From contig NW_023998432.1 in the NCBI RefSeq assembly GCF_014805625.2, positions 6,001,433-6,065,432 on the forward strand: DNA of 64,000 nucleotides. The letters are read 5' to 3'. The translations under genes and the position numbers were made by a program. How positions within the stretch are numbered: the stretch's first letter is position 1; the number at the start of each line of letters is the position of its first letter. Under the pieces are notes generated by a model that was not told where the DNA came from, made no database searches, and saw only the letters and a program-made list of their open reading frames with translations. This document shows positions 13,823 through 26,380 of this stretch, in pieces. This DNA is from Glossina fuscipes. Lineage: Eukaryota > Arthropoda > Insecta > Diptera > Glossinidae.

Positions 13823-15098
13823 AATCGTTTTACAGTTGTGTGTGACTCTTCTACAGGGAGACTGGTGTGCTGGATAGACTTTAATTTTCTTTAGGTCACA
13901 TAACACATATTGCTGTCAACCATTGTGAGGCAGACAGGCGCTTTTATCCTTCATGATTAATATTCATTTGTAATCCACCGCACAAATGCATATTAAGTGT
14001 TCTTAATGTATAATGTTGGCAAAGTAGATATTTATTGCTGCTTGTTTAGCTACTGATTTTCGCTTTATGGCTTCTGTTGCTATTTTAAATCACCTTTCAT
14101 TGCTGAGACACAACTTTTTAGAAGTGGGCTAAACTAAATTTAAATTTTTTGGTATCAATGATAATATTTGGTCTTTTGAAAAGAACAGAGACGAAATGTG
14201 TTTCACGACATCTTTTAGAAGTTGATTTCTCAGAATATTTCAAGCAGGTCATATGTTGATTATGGTGATCTATTAGAAACTTATGCGGACTTTCAGTGCA
14301 CAAAACCTTTAAAAAAAAATTGTTGTGATAAATTTTTGTGATAAATTCACATAAACACATGTTTTATTTAATGTTTAGAAGGACTAATACAAAGCTTATC
14401 TAACGCAATCTCTCTTCTTCGAAATTGTTTTACACGTCTTAGAAAAATGTCAACGATCTCATCGTTTTGTGTAAGTTCCTAACAGCAGTAAACCCTGGTC
14501 AATATATGGTGAATTACTTAGCCGCTCATCCTTTAGCGTGCAGTAAGCTGGGAGATACTTTATTCAATACGGCTATCGGAAATTAACAGTGCTTTATAGT
14601 TGTTTGTGACAATGACCATGCTGCAACAAAGACAATGAAATCACATGATGAAACTTATAAAGAAAAATGTAACATTTAAAACGACAGTAATAGCAATAAC
14701 ACAAACAGACACTAAACCACATTTACTGTATGCCTTTCCCAAAGCTCATGAGCCAATAAATCATTGTTTGTTGTTTGCTGCTCTTTGCGTATCTGCACAG
14801 CTGCTGTTAGCAATATCTATATGTCCTCGTCATTGAAATTTAATGTCGTTGCCATTGTTGTTGAATTGTTAACTGAGAAGAACAACAAGAAGTTAAAGTA
14901 CAAAAGGTATTTTATATAAACTACTAGCAAAGCAGGTAAAGTAGAACGACCGCACATAGAATGGCCGTGAATCTGTTTCATAAGGGGGTTGGTTATCAAA
15001 CGTTGTTGAGTACTTGCAACGGCGGTGGTGGCGCTGATGATGAGAATTGTATGATCCCACGATTGAAAGAACTTTGATCCTATGATCGCCTTCCTTAA
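13823..15098. other. Intergenic, no gene seen
   Basis: Only short low-complexity frames on both strands. No repeat or RNA gene recognised. Confidence 0.45.
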
Positions 15099-15184
15099 AC
15101 AAAATATATATATATATGTATATATCTTTATATATATATGTATATATCTTTATATATATATGTATATATCTTTATATATATATG

Positions 15185-15245
<61 letters not shown>

Positions 15246-15271
15246 GTATATATGTATATATATATATATAA
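15099..15271. repeat. AT microsatellite with higher-order 22-bp unit
   Basis: About 170 bases of TA/TG dinucleotide repeats. In its left half a unit of roughly 22 bases (AT run, TGTATATAT, CTTT) recurs three times, and the right half is simpler (AT)n with interspersed G. It produces the Tyr/Ile repeat frames at 15082-15291 and 15172-15360, which are not genes. Confidence 0.95.
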
Positions 15272-15630
15272 AACAGCCACATAAAAGCTAACAACGCACA
15301 ATTATATTTAGTGAAGTCAACAAACGCTCTGCCACATACGTTGCAATTTATTTTATTCATTCATATTTACTATGTTGAGATGGTGGTATGGTGTGGTGTA
15401 GCTTTAGTCGGTCGGTCATTGACCACATCAGCGCAGACGTCACGTCTCCAAATGTAAAAGCTACTGCGACTGCTGCTAGTAGCTACTACTATACAATACG
15501 TTGTAAGCATAGTGAAAGACACGGCCGCAAAGCTCCAACGCGATACTTTGTTGGCGTCGCTTAAAAGAAAACCAAGTAGCTTTTCTGTTATCTGTTTGTA
15601 TTATAAAGGGGGACGAAGACAAAGCAAGCG

Positions 15631-15731
15631 CGCGCGCGCCCGCCCATGTGTGTGTGTGAGACAGAGAGATAGACAGAGAAAGAGAGAGCGAGAGAAAGAG
15701 AGAGATAGCGAGTGAGCGAGAAGGAAAGAGG
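15631..15731. repeat. Compound microsatellite (CG)n-(TG)n-(GA)n
   Basis: A GCGCGCGC run is followed by CCCGCCC, a (TG)n run and about 70 bases of GA-rich sequence. The arginine/glutamate frame (15512-15715) and its serine/leucine shadow (15476-15808) come from this tract. Confidence 0.9.
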
Positions 15732-15829
15732 GTAAGTGAGCACCGGTATTTGTTGTTAGCTAAGTCACTTCGTTTGCACGAACGCGTTGCAATTTTCATT
15801 GCATTCATCGTTGTCGTTAGTTAGTTAAC

Positions 15830-15851
15830 AAAAAAAAAAAAAAAAAAAAAA
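15830..15851 (+). repeat. Poly(A) tract
   Basis: An uninterrupted A run of about 22 bases. No retroelement body was recognised upstream, only the compound microsatellite. Confidence 0.85.
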
Positions 15852-16432
15852 GTAAAAATAATAAAAAAATCAGCTAAGCAGCAACTTAAACAAAGCTTTT
15901 TGATGGCCGATCTTTTGAATGGTTAAGTGTTTTGCTTGCCGTTGCTACTGCTGCCGCTGTGTTTTGCTTTATTTCATATATTTTTCATTATGTTGCATTT
16001 AAGATTATAAGACAGATTTGTGGTGGCATTAACACAATTGTTGTTTGATCTTTAAAAAGGGAAGTGTGCGATTAATCGTTACACAAAAGAGAGAGAGACT
16101 GCAAGGTTTTAGAGAAAGAGTTGCCGAAAAATCTAAATGTTAGTTGTGTTGCTCGAATTTCTTTCCACTCATAGCATCAGAAGACATGGAAGGAGCAGAA
16201 GTTTTAAATACCGACAGTCGGTCCATACATGTAAAGATGAATGTTCAAATTATGCTCGTTTTATTTTAAAATAGAAATTTAATACGATCTCCGAAATGCA
16301 CTGTCTAAATTTTTCATTAAAAAAATGTCCGGCCAGCCTATTATTAGGGTTTCAGAAATCACTCGGACTTAAGTTTGGTAACGAGAATTCTTGTTGGCTT
16401 CTTTGAACTAAAGCAGATGTGCGACTAACCTT

Positions 16433-16445
16433 AGAGAGAGAGAGA

Positions 16446-16486
<41 letters not shown>

Positions 16487-16487
16487 C
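16433..16487. repeat. Compound microsatellite (AG)n-(TG)n-(AG)n
   Basis: Perfect AG, TG and AG dinucleotide runs in succession. The flanks are unique, AT-rich sequence. Confidence 0.95.
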
Positions 16488-17748
16488 TCCACAGTAAGTA
16501 AAAGAATATTTCGCATGGGAACGTGTTATCGCAGCTTATACCCAGAATCCTATCAGAAGCCTTAGCAACGCTAGGGATTTCTCACGAATTCACACTCATG
16601 CTTCTTTTAGCCGAGATTCTTCTACTGCATGAACAGCGATCTTTTCGTAATTATCGTATGCCCAAAAGCATGGCAAAGCTAATCTATTCTATTATATATC
16701 TATTTAGGAACGAGAGATTTCCTATCAAGAAAATAAAAGCGAAAAGCGCTCTACCTCACTCTTTTCTAATGCAATGATTGCGACCTTAGTCAAAGGTCAA
16801 TGACTCTCCTTCAACTGAACGCTGTCGATAATGTATACTTCCCACAAAGCTTGCTTACAGCTTATATGTGACTTATGCAACTTTTTTTAAATTTTTATTT
16901 ATTTATTTATTTGTGTGTTTAAACAGTTGGTCCACTTGTTTGTAGAAGGTTGTTGAACTCTTTGCACGTTAGCAGCATATTATGCTTTATTTTTTTGTGA
17001 AGCACATGTGCGAATATCTTGTTGTTTTTCTTGTCTTTGTAGTTTTTCTCCGATATGCTCTCTGGGTGAGTACTTGTGCGGTGTAACGTTGTGTATCAAA
17101 TATTAGCCGGATTCTATTATTATAGTTATAATATTGAAAGTTATATACAAACACATACAAGAAAACATACACACGCACACAAATCGACACAACTTACATT
17201 CTCGATGGAAAAATGTGACATTTTTTACTGTTAATTATTATGACAACACATTATTAACCAGGAACGTTTAGTGGAAAATTTTAATATTAGTAATGAATGA
17301 CTGTAAGGGATTTAAGCCAAATTGCATGCAACTTCATATATCATATAAGCATAATTAGCTTAGTCTTAATAACTTCGGGAGTTTAGATTTGTGGCTTTTA
17401 GCATGTAAACGAACCAATAAAGTTGTTAAGCCAGTTAAGCGTACACTTTATCTAAGCAACTATCCATTCATCTATTTGATCATAAATTGGCGTGTTTGTT
17501 TCCATTTTTGTAAGTCACTTGCAAGTCAATGAACTGTGTGAAAAATGTACGTTACATACGCCTGTGTGAAAATACTACGCCAGAACGTAAAAAACTGTGC
17601 GCCTGCGTAATCTATATAACGCATGACAGCAATAGTGATTGCTAGGCGTTGCTTTGCTTTGCTTGAGTTTAGAATGCGTGTAAATAACCCACTCGTTTAT
17701 ACACTTACACGCCATTGCCTTCAAGTTTCAGTCTCTAAATCTAACATT

Positions 17749-17749
<1 letters not shown>
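16488..17749. other. Intergenic, no gene seen
   Basis: Short frames only (16523-16777 plus, 16987-17190 minus), neither recognised. There is a TTTA-rich run near 16895-16912. Confidence 0.4.

Positions 17750-17793
<44 letters not shown>
17750..17793. repeat. (AAT)n trinucleotide microsatellite
   Basis: About fourteen uninterrupted AAT units. Confidence 0.95.
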
Positions 17794-18715
17794 TAACAAC
17801 GATACAATAATAACATTAACGATAGCTAACTGCAATTACCATTGACAACCGCTCAAAACTTTACACGAATGCGTTTTTATTTTTCATCAAATCTAACTTC
17901 TAAGTTTTCTAACACAGTCATGTAAGTCAATAACATGACAATAATCACAACAACATTAAAGACAAATTGTTTGGCTATATATACAATACCTACGTATGCA
18001 GCAAGCACATATAATCTGCAAAAGAGTTTATTGACTTCACTAGCAGCACTAGCATCATCGTGATCATTATTATCACCATCATCATTATCATCCGTGTAAT
18101 GATTACGTAGCAAAATGTTGTTGGCACAGTGGCCGGAAAACTTAGTGACTTAATGACTGAGTTTTTGGTATGGATGACAAAGTTGTTTCAAGTGAATTCG
18201 CATTTCGAAAGAAAGAAAAAAGTAACGAAACCAGATAAAACAAAAGCAAATCATAAACATGTCTGTGAGCGTATGTGCGTGTCTGTATGACTATAACTTG
18301 GCTGCTTGCGTATTTGTAATGCATCTGTTTATGCCTCTAACATCATCCACGGCATACGACGTCATTAACTGCATAGTATTTAAACGAATGATTTATGTGA
18401 TTCGCGTGCCTCTAAGTAAGTGATGTTGTTAGCGGAACTCTATGCGGATTCGTTTTTGTAATATAGAAATCTTATATATAAATATATGCAGTGAGCCTCT
18501 ACTGATATTAATATATTGGCTTTTTCGCTTGGCAAAAAGTAAACACTTGTTAAACCTTGCCCATTGTTCAAACATAGAAATTTATTTTACTATTTTGAAC
18601 TAATAGAGAATACATATTAAAATATAAAGAAAAATAAACAATACATAATTCCAGTAGACAAGAAAATTAAATAACTTTAACAACTCAAAGAACGTAGCGT
18701 CATTAATATTGGGTC
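17794..18715. other. Intergenic, no gene seen
   Basis: AT-rich sequence with a CATCAT-type imperfect repeat near 18050-18095, which makes the Asp-rich start of the minus frame 17877-18113. Nothing else is supported. Confidence 0.4.
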
Positions 18716-18975
18716 ATTTAAAGGTTTTGACGTATTTTGTGTAATTTTTCTTGTGTGACAAGCAAAGATCTTACCCCATTCTTTTTGTAGTCTATTTTTC
18801 AGATCTTGGACGCAAGAGATTGAGTGTCTTCGCTGGCTAATTCATCCCACTTATTTTTGATAGGGTTCATGTTCGGCGATTGAGGAAGAGTATCAAGCGC
18901 AAGAACAGTCAGACTTTACATATGTCATGGCCGTCACTATTTTTAAAAGTTTGATTACTAAAAGTAACTTAGCCA
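18716..18975 (-). mobile_element. Decayed Tc1-like transposase 3' fragment
   Basis: The minus strand reads LDTLPQSPNMNPIKNKWDELASED, preceded by a decayed NSDGHDICKV.LF and followed in a shifted frame by KNRLQKEWGKI. This is the C-terminal part of a Tc1-family (DD34E) transposase, whose consensus is QDNDPKHT...WPxQSPDLNPIENLWDEL...LQ.EW. The third catalytic residue, Glu in NPIENLW, is Lys here, and the frame has a stop after the ASED stretch, so it is dead. The 5' half and terminal repeats were not found. A non-LTR fragment begins about 200 bases further right. Confidence 0.75.
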
Positions 18976-19171
18976 TGGCCATCTATAAGTTGTCAGAATA
19001 GTTGTTACACTGATAAAGAGATGAAAATTGATCCACATTTTGTAGACGCGGGTTGAAAATCAAGCTGGTCCGATCGCAAATGGCTGCTTACGAAAGCGAA
19101 ACATCGAACAAATATGCGATAAATGCGTAAAAACGAGATGTTGTCGAGCAATTGTGGGCCTGCTTTTAAAA

Positions 19172-19763
19172 ACCTTTTTATTTATTTATTTGCTTAAGCA
19201 CGAAATTCAGCTATCATTAACTTACAGCCAAATAAGGTTGATTCTTAAAGTTAAATCTTATACTATCTATTACGATTAAACTCTTAAAGAACACAATGAA
19301 AAAAATGAAATCCATGTATAAACAAACAAGACAAAAAAAAGGAAGAAAGAAAACAAAGCACGTACACATCTAACACAGAACCACATTCTCAACTGGTGTA
19401 CAGATCCGAGTTGGGACTGAATTCCTAAACCATTGCAAACATATGGAAATTTGGCAACTAATTACAATGAAAATATATGTAGTTCGATCTGCAAATTACG
19501 AAGCTTTAACGATTAATTGTTAGTTTAAATGCAGTGTAAGTAAAGCTCGCATATTAGAAGAAGTGCCTTCGATAGAGTTTAAAGTGACGGATATTGAGAC
19601 TCAATTATAGATGTATTTAGATTTTTGCAGACGCACTTAAATGGACTGAAAAGCTCATAGTTATATCTACATTGACTAAGCTTTATGAAAATAAAGTTTC
19701 CAGAAGAATGCTTAAGAGCATTGAAGTTAGTCTCACTTACTACCATTTATTAAGTTCCTTTCC
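19172..19763 (-). mobile_element. 5'-truncated Jockey-like retrotransposon, copy E2
   Basis: The minus strand shows the C-terminus of a non-LTR reverse transcriptase protein (NLINGS, KHSSGNFIFIKLSQC, NYELFSPFKCVCKNLN). It is followed by a 3' UTR that can be aligned with that of the copy at 22600-23365: both have a block ending in TTGCC, then TTTGC.ATGG.TTAGG, then GG.TCTGTAC and a T/C-rich stretch. It ends in an (AAAT)n tail, seen as (TTTA)n at 19174-19191. Stops interrupt the coding part. At its 5' end it abuts a poly(A) run on the plus strand. Confidence 0.72.
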
Positions 19764-19784
19764 AAAAAAAAAAAAAAAAAAAAA
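19764..19784. repeat. Poly(A)/poly(T) tract at the 5' edge of E2
   Basis: A run of 21 A on the plus strand, T on the strand of the element, exactly where similarity to the related copy stops. It may mark the insertion site, or be a tail of an older insertion. Confidence 0.85.
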
Positions 19785-20559
19785 CTTAGAATATGGCACA
19801 TAGCCTCTAACAAGGTCGTAACTGATGATCGTCTTTATACGAACCCATACTGATATGGAGAAATAGAAAGTTCGATAGCGAAAGCTCATTGTTGGGTAGC
19901 AAATAATTCAAACTACTTAGGTAAAATACTCAACCTGGCAATGGTTCCGCAGTTCTCCAGTAGATGCCTTTTTCCACTTTTCTGAATAGAAATAAAAAAA
20001 GCTCTTTTAACATAAAGGAAACACCCTTTAAAGCTGACAAATCTATAAAATTTTTTGGGGTTAGCAAGAAATTAAGTTTTTATCATTTAAAGGTAGCTGC
20101 GATAACTTTGGTGGTTGGGGAAATTAAATCTGTGTCTTGCAGCAGAGTAGATGATAGTCGTGCAAAGAGCAACTTTTGATGTATTGTTTGAAAGGTATAT
20201 TTTTGCACATTTGAGCAAGCGAGATTTAACATGTTGGAATGATTCAACAGGTCATTTTGCTTGCAACGAAGCGCTATGCATATGGATATCGATTATGGGG
20301 AATAACCTATAGAGGAAAGTGTTTTTAAATATTTTGAGTTTAACTCATTTCTTAAAAAGTTTTTATTGCCTAACACATATATGGCATTACTATTGACAGA
20401 CCCATAATATTGATAGATAGTACCAATCTGAAAGCGATATGTATCGGAATTTCATGAGTTTTTGACAAATAATTTACAAGCGGCAGTTGTTTTAGTGACG
20501 CTACTTTGAAGTTCTCAAACGAGTGCAAAAATTTTGATCTGCCTTTTGATTAAACGTTA
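19785..20559. other. Intergenic, no gene seen
   Basis: Only a 71-codon lysine-rich frame (19964-20179), not recognised. Confidence 0.4.
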
Positions 20560-21000
20560 CTTTTTGATAGAAAAATACATTCACAACCATCGTTGGCTGG
20601 AAAAATGTTGTAAAGACTGTTTCTAATTTTAAACATAGTCGCCGACGATGCTAAACGCTTTGGTCGTCTAAATTCTTAGGTTCCGTCAACATAAAAGATG
20701 GAAAGTGAAGTTGCGTGAAATAGCTCACACCTTAGAGATAGTAGAAGACAGTGTATTTATCATTTTCCTGGAGCATTTTCCACGAGAAAGTTCTGTGCCG
20801 CATTTGATGGCTTTTGACAACAACATCTTGATAACTCACAGCGCTGTTTGGCGCTACTTAGGCAGAGTAAAAAGCATTTTTCTAAGCGATGTATAACATT
20901 GGATAAAACATGTGTTGATCTTTACACTCCAGAGTCAAATCGCCAGTCAGCTAAGTGGACAGTAACCAACGAAAGCTCTCCAAAGCAAGAAAAATAATGG
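20560..21000 (+). mobile_element. Decayed mariner-like transposase, N-terminal half
   Basis: Pieces in three frames follow the order of a mariner transposase. First comes IEKYIHNHRWLEKC (N-terminal helices), then DDAKRFGR, then KVKLREIAHTLEIVEDSVF (second helix-turn-helix, at 20702-20760). Last is ITLDKTCVDLYTPESNRQSAKWT near 20895-20960, the counterpart of VTMDETWIHHYTPESNRQSAEWT. The first catalytic Asp is kept (LDKT), but DETW has become DKTC and several frameshifts and stops separate the pieces. The C-terminal half with the other two catalytic aspartates was not found. Confidence 0.78.
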
Positions 21001-22599
21001 CACTTAAACAAATGTGATTTGTAAAACCATAACAATATTCTAAATATTATGGAATTTGAAAACATATCATTTGTAGGCTGAAACTAACTAGAAATCATAT
21101 GTGTCTGTCAACAATGTTGCCATTTACATGTCAAACAACAGACTTATTGAGTGATGTGATATCCATTGTGAACGTGATTATGTGCCGATCATGTTCACGT
21201 CGAACCTTAGAGGATTGTTTTAAAAATTTAATTGTTGACAGATGAACTATATGAAAGGAAAGCGGGCACAATTAATTACGATATGAAAGCATTATTTTAT
21301 ACAAAAAGACATACTTGGATGGTATTGTGTATCACGTACGTTCTACAACATTTCTGTTGATGACTTTGTTCAGATTTTCGAGCTGTGTCATAAAGCTCTG
21401 GCTATAAAACTTTTATAAAATATGCTTACTTATAAAACACAGGCTTGTGCTGAACGTAATTTAATATCAACCAGATTTTGCCTATATTGGGAGTGTTCAA
21501 CCAATTTTTCCAGCATCTCTTGATTCTTCCAACGCCCTACAATCAGCAAGTTTACTCCGGTCTTTGTGAATTAATATCGTAAGCATAGTTGCGTTATCGA
21601 GCGCTTGTTTTTCCTTCTATTTTTTTGAACATCGGTAAAACCTTCGGCACAAACTTCGCAGCTTCTTATAGCTGCGACTTCCATTGCAGTCTTTTTGTTT
21701 CAAAAACATTTGTCTCCTTCTCAAAAAAAAGGTACTCGTTTTAATAGGTCCAAGTGGCATTTGTGTTGTTATCGAGATATAATCTTTATGTTAATCTTTT
21801 TATTAGCATGTCATTCAGTACTTTTAATTTTGCGCAGTTGATTTTAAGATGTTAGTTGCCGACTTATATATAATAGGACGTTTAGTGATGGTTTTTCCTC
21901 AACATGACAAGTTTATTGCTTCGTAAATTTGAACTTGAGTTGTGTGTAGGTTAGAAACTCAGTAAATCTTCTTTTCAGTATACTATCTTAACACTTTACG
22001 ACTTTGGATATGGATGAATAGGCGTGCCAATATCGATTCATAATTTACTTTCTGATGATTGTGCTGTATTGTGTTGTTATAGTGGTGGACTTATTTCGTA
22101 TTGTAAGAAGATCAAATAGGAATTCCAATAAATTATTTATTTGAAAACGTTTTTTAAGCAACTACGATTACATAAATGAAGGCTACAATGGATGTGGGTT
22201 ATGGCGCACCTTGCTTTAATTCATTACTTTACAATTATGTCAACTTTATAAACAGTTTATAAGTGTACACGTAAATTTGATATACTGTGACAACAACATT
22301 GCAAACATATATATTTTGTAAGAAATTTAATAAAAATTATTTTAATTGTAATATTAATTATGAAATAATGATGATAATACACATTGTATAACGAAAATGA
22401 TACCAATTACAGAGAATTAAAATATGTCAAGGTTACGTATATAGAATAGTGTGGTAAAGTAATATACTTTAATGTGTTAAATAAAATAAATGAAATTTTA
22501 TACAAGGAGGCTATATGAAGAAGATTTTTTCTTATTTTTTGTTTGAACAAAAAGGTTAAAACTGCAAAAGGGAATAAGTAATTTCGCAAATGTTCGGCT
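21001..22599. other. Intergenic, no gene seen
   Basis: Only short frames and AT-rich sequence. The minus frame 22407-22589 ends next to the retrotransposon at 22600 and is not recognised. Confidence 0.4.
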
Positions 22600-23025
22600 T
22601 TGATTGGGTCATTTAATGGCAGTAATTTTTTCAGAGTAAAATTTGCCCTTAGAAATTTGGGTTGGGATCCGATTGCCTCTCTTCCCCCCTATGAAAATAG
22701 GTTGCTTCTGCTGTCCTTACCGTCTCTTGAGAAACATAGGTTTGTTCTTGGCGTTTCCTTTGTAATCAAAGTAATAAATGGTGCTATTGACTCGCCTTCA
22801 TTACTTGGTGAAATAAGCTTTAATGTCTCTAACCGCTTCTCTAGGCACTTTATCTTGGTTAAGCTTGTTCAGTGTAAATTTAATTATGAGCTGTTTAATC
22901 CGCATAGAGTCGTTTGCAAGAACCTAAATGACGTCTATCACTTATTCTCGATATCGGACTCTTTAAAGTCCATTAAAGCAACATTGCTTAATACGCGTGA
23001 TTTACCTATGTCGTACTTAAACTAG
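22600..23025 (+). pseudogene. C-terminal fragment of non-LTR reverse transcriptase
   Basis: A 141-codon open frame. It corresponds to the region after the polymerase fingers and palm of the element's second ORF, so it has no catalytic YADD box and no endonuclease and cannot act alone. The first ~10 residues are uncertain because the frame may run into flanking DNA. Related residues in the same order occur at 28690-28925 (minus): VLRWVGW, APYVNRLKLINLPTL, KLVNG, NYELFN. Confidence 0.75.
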
Positions 23026-23365
23026 CTTTTAACCTTCAAAATTCGTTACGATTCGAAAATGAATTATTGTTAATTATTATCGGTTGCCAGACTTGTGCAT
23101 ATTTGCGATGGCTTAGGGGTTCATTTGCAATTTGGTCCTGTACCGGTTGTAAGTGTGGCTCTATACTGATTGTGTACATGATTTTTTTCGTTTTTCTTTT
23201 TTTCTCCTTCTTATTTGTTTTATTGTACTTATACTAAGTTTTATTATTAATTAATATAAGTTTTGCATTAAGAGCCAATTGAACTCGACTGTTATTTGTT
23301 TAGTTGAGTTTCATGTATAAGTAGAATTAAAATAAATATATAAATAAATAAATAAATAAATAAAT
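22600..23365 (+). mobile_element. 5'-truncated Jockey-like retrotransposon, copy E1
   Basis: Contains the last ~140 codons of a non-LTR reverse transcriptase protein (22600-23025), a 3' UTR of about 310 bases and a terminal (TAAA)n tail (23334-23364). The protein part has FALRNLGW, PPYENRLLLLSLPSLE, VINGAIDSPSLL, NYELFNPHR and VCKNLND. This order of blocks is typical of the thumb and C-terminal region of Jockey/I-like fly elements. This segment is an uninterrupted frame, so the insertion is younger than the two related copies (19172-19763 and 28690-30405). Everything 5' of the C-terminal region is missing, the usual result of incomplete target-primed reverse transcription. No clear target-site duplication was seen. 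Confidence 0.82.
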
Positions 23366-26300
23366 TGAATTTCAAAGTTCAGAAAAATGACCACGACAAG
23401 CCTACGCAGTTACGCCTTAATATTATACGTTTTAAATTACAAATTACCTTTAAAACTTTACCTTCTTTGTAGTTTATCCAAAAACCATAAAAAGAACAAT
23501 GACAAAAAGTTTGCTTACTTCATTTACTGCGAGAAAATACTTATGCGTTTCGCATGTCTTCCGCGACAGAAATAAATATAATGGGATTGTAATGTACAAT
23601 TCAAAGACAAATAGAAGTCTGCGAAGTCAGTTTTCTACATATATCATTTCACCTTGGCTATACAAGGGGGCCCTCTATGCAAATTGTATTGCTTTTTAAA
23701 ATATTGTCTACATAACCTGTACAAAAAATTAATACCGCTCGGGAACTAGATACGCTACGAAAACCGAAGGCTTCATTAATTTTGTCAAGACGGGCACTGC
23801 GGTAGGCAACAAGGAAATAAAAATTAAAATTGAGCTAGATTGACTTCTAAGCATGGTTACGACATAACGGAAGCTCAAGCCTTCCATCACAAAGTAATGT
23901 TAAACCGTGTGCGGAAAGTTGGTTAAGAAAAGAATTTAGATGTTTATTTTCCACGTGATATATTTTAAACGTACTTACTAAATCGACTTTCATTTTAGAA
24001 TTATTGAATTATTGAAAAAGAATGAACACAGTCATCGAATTGCGGAGCCCTACGTACTAGGACATTCGGGTTTGGTGTCTCTATGCGGTCATTTGTATAA
24101 GAATGTTTAGGTCCGCTACATACAACCGTAATGCATTGCGCAGCTTAATTCAATATGTTGCAATAACTGAACTGCAACCTCACAATCGAATACTATGTTG
24201 CCCTTGTCGCGAATTCACAGACAAACACAGCCATAACGGAAACACCCTTCTTTTTCTTTTGATAATGACTAACAAAATGTACAATTTGAGACATAGGCTA
24301 GATAGTTGTATCTTCTACATACTAAACATTTACGATAAAATTGCATCCATATGTGGTTTCAATAAACGCGTATGGCTATATTATATCTTAAAATGCTGCG
24401 CTCTTGTCCAAACCGTCTAACTAGAGAAACTTGAAATGTTTGCTCTTCAAACAAGCGATATTTAGAAAAAAAAAACGTGCGATAATTGCGATATGAAACT
24501 TCAGTGTAATGCTTTTGGTGAACTATTCCAAAGAAGGCCATTTTGGCGATTGCCAATCGTAGGTAACTACAGGAATTGGTGTGAAGTTAGCCATATTTCT
24601 GCCCTTTTTGAAATAATTGCAAAAAAATAATCAAAATAAAAAATATAAAAATTAATGAAAGACGAAATTATGAGTTAGGTTACAAAAAAAAAAAAACAAT
24701 AAGAATTCATTGCTACTAATTACCATTGTGAGTGTGCGTATTACTAATATATAGTTGAAGAAGAATCACAATACATGTCATAAAAAATGTCGGAGAAGAA
24801 GATCACTTTGGCAAAGACACAGACCTCAAAAATGTCCACTAACTTCGGTGTACAACAATCTGCATCCATGTGTACTAAAAAAAGTTAAATAAGACAACAA
24901 GGTACAAAGTATAGAATAAAAAGTAATTCTCTAAATTTATTTTTCTATCCACAATAAATAGGAGAATAGTTAGTGTTTTAATACTCTCTTGTAAAGCAAA
25001 AGAGTAAGAGTAAGGGATTTTAATAAGCTTACATTTAGTATGTGGTCGGTAAGACCGCTTGTTTATTCAAATTAATAGGTTCACGGCAGGCCAATTCAAC
25101 AGAATGTGAACTTTCAGTACGAGTTAAGTTTGCTTTTGCTATATTTGTTTTTATTATAACATGTGTGTTAAAACAAAACCAATCATTATTATATTAGTAG
25201 ATAACGGAAAAATGAGTATAGACAAATGTAAACATCGTAAATACGTTTTTAATGAGGCAGACACTCATCGATGACACTATTCGCATCAACCGAGAATGTA
25301 ATTTTAGACAAGCAATTTTTAAGGACCAAGCACGTTTGAAAAATTTCATATATCTTCTAAGGTATATATTAGAATTTGTACGGACGTATAAAGAAGAAGT
25401 AGAAATCTGGTAATAGCAATTATTTAGCTTGAACTTTATTTTCTGCTGGGAGTTATTGTTAAGTTAAAGTTTAGTTCTAATAAATAATGAAGTTTCCTTT
25501 CGTGGATATTAAAAACCGAACTATAAAAATTGCAGCAAAGATACACTTTAATTTGTACACGAGTACATAATTACTGAACTAAATACATAGCATATAATAG
25601 GCTATATTTGTATTTGTGATCCCTTCGTTGTCCGCCGTTACAAAAAAAACGTTAAAGATTGCGGTAAATATAACTAAATTTCCGTTACACGGCAATTACA
25701 ATATGTAATAAGCTTACATGTGCATATACGCATAATTATTCAAAATTTATTTATATGTTCCATTTATGGGCTTAGTTCACGGCATTTGTTTAAATGACCG
25801 AATATTTCATTTCGCCAATTTATCATTTTAAGCTCAAGTTATGCATAAGCTTATGCGTGTACGTATTTGTCTCTTTAGGATCGTCTGCCCTACAACGGCA
25901 TATGCTGCTACATACATAAAAAAAGAAAAATAAATATATAAATAACACAAAACCTACCAAAACCGACTTTCTACCTTTTACAATATTACTGTATCTGCAT
26001 TTCCTTAAGGCACTCGTTTTCCTTTCGGAATCAGTTGTAAAAGTTATTTTTAGTTGAGTGCATCTTATTATGAAAGAAAAGGCACGCATATATGCATGGG
26101 TATCTGCTCATGTATGCGTATGTGTGTACGCCGATGTACAGTTCATATCCCCCCAAAATGATAAAAATTATAAAATTAAAAAAATCTGAAATGCTTAACA
26201 TGCAAGATTCATCATTTTTATGTCTTTTTTTTAACGTAATTTTTTACAATTTTAATAAGTAAAATAAGTAAATAATGCGAACGTCGGATACCCATCACTG

Positions 26301-26380
26301 TTTCTATTCCAATGTAACAGAATGAAATTTATTATTATGAAAAAAAAAATTACTTTAATTTTGTAATCCACTTGTTGCTC
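23366..26380. other. Intergenic, no gene seen
   Basis: AT-rich sequence directly downstream of the retrotransposon tail. Frames at 23387-23699, 24103-24420, 24359-24556 and 25823-26089 are not recognised. A 13-base A run lies at about 24685-24697. Confidence 0.4.

Noticed and set aside
15082..15360. Tyr/Ile repeat proteins on both strands
   Set aside because: Direct translation of the AT microsatellite.
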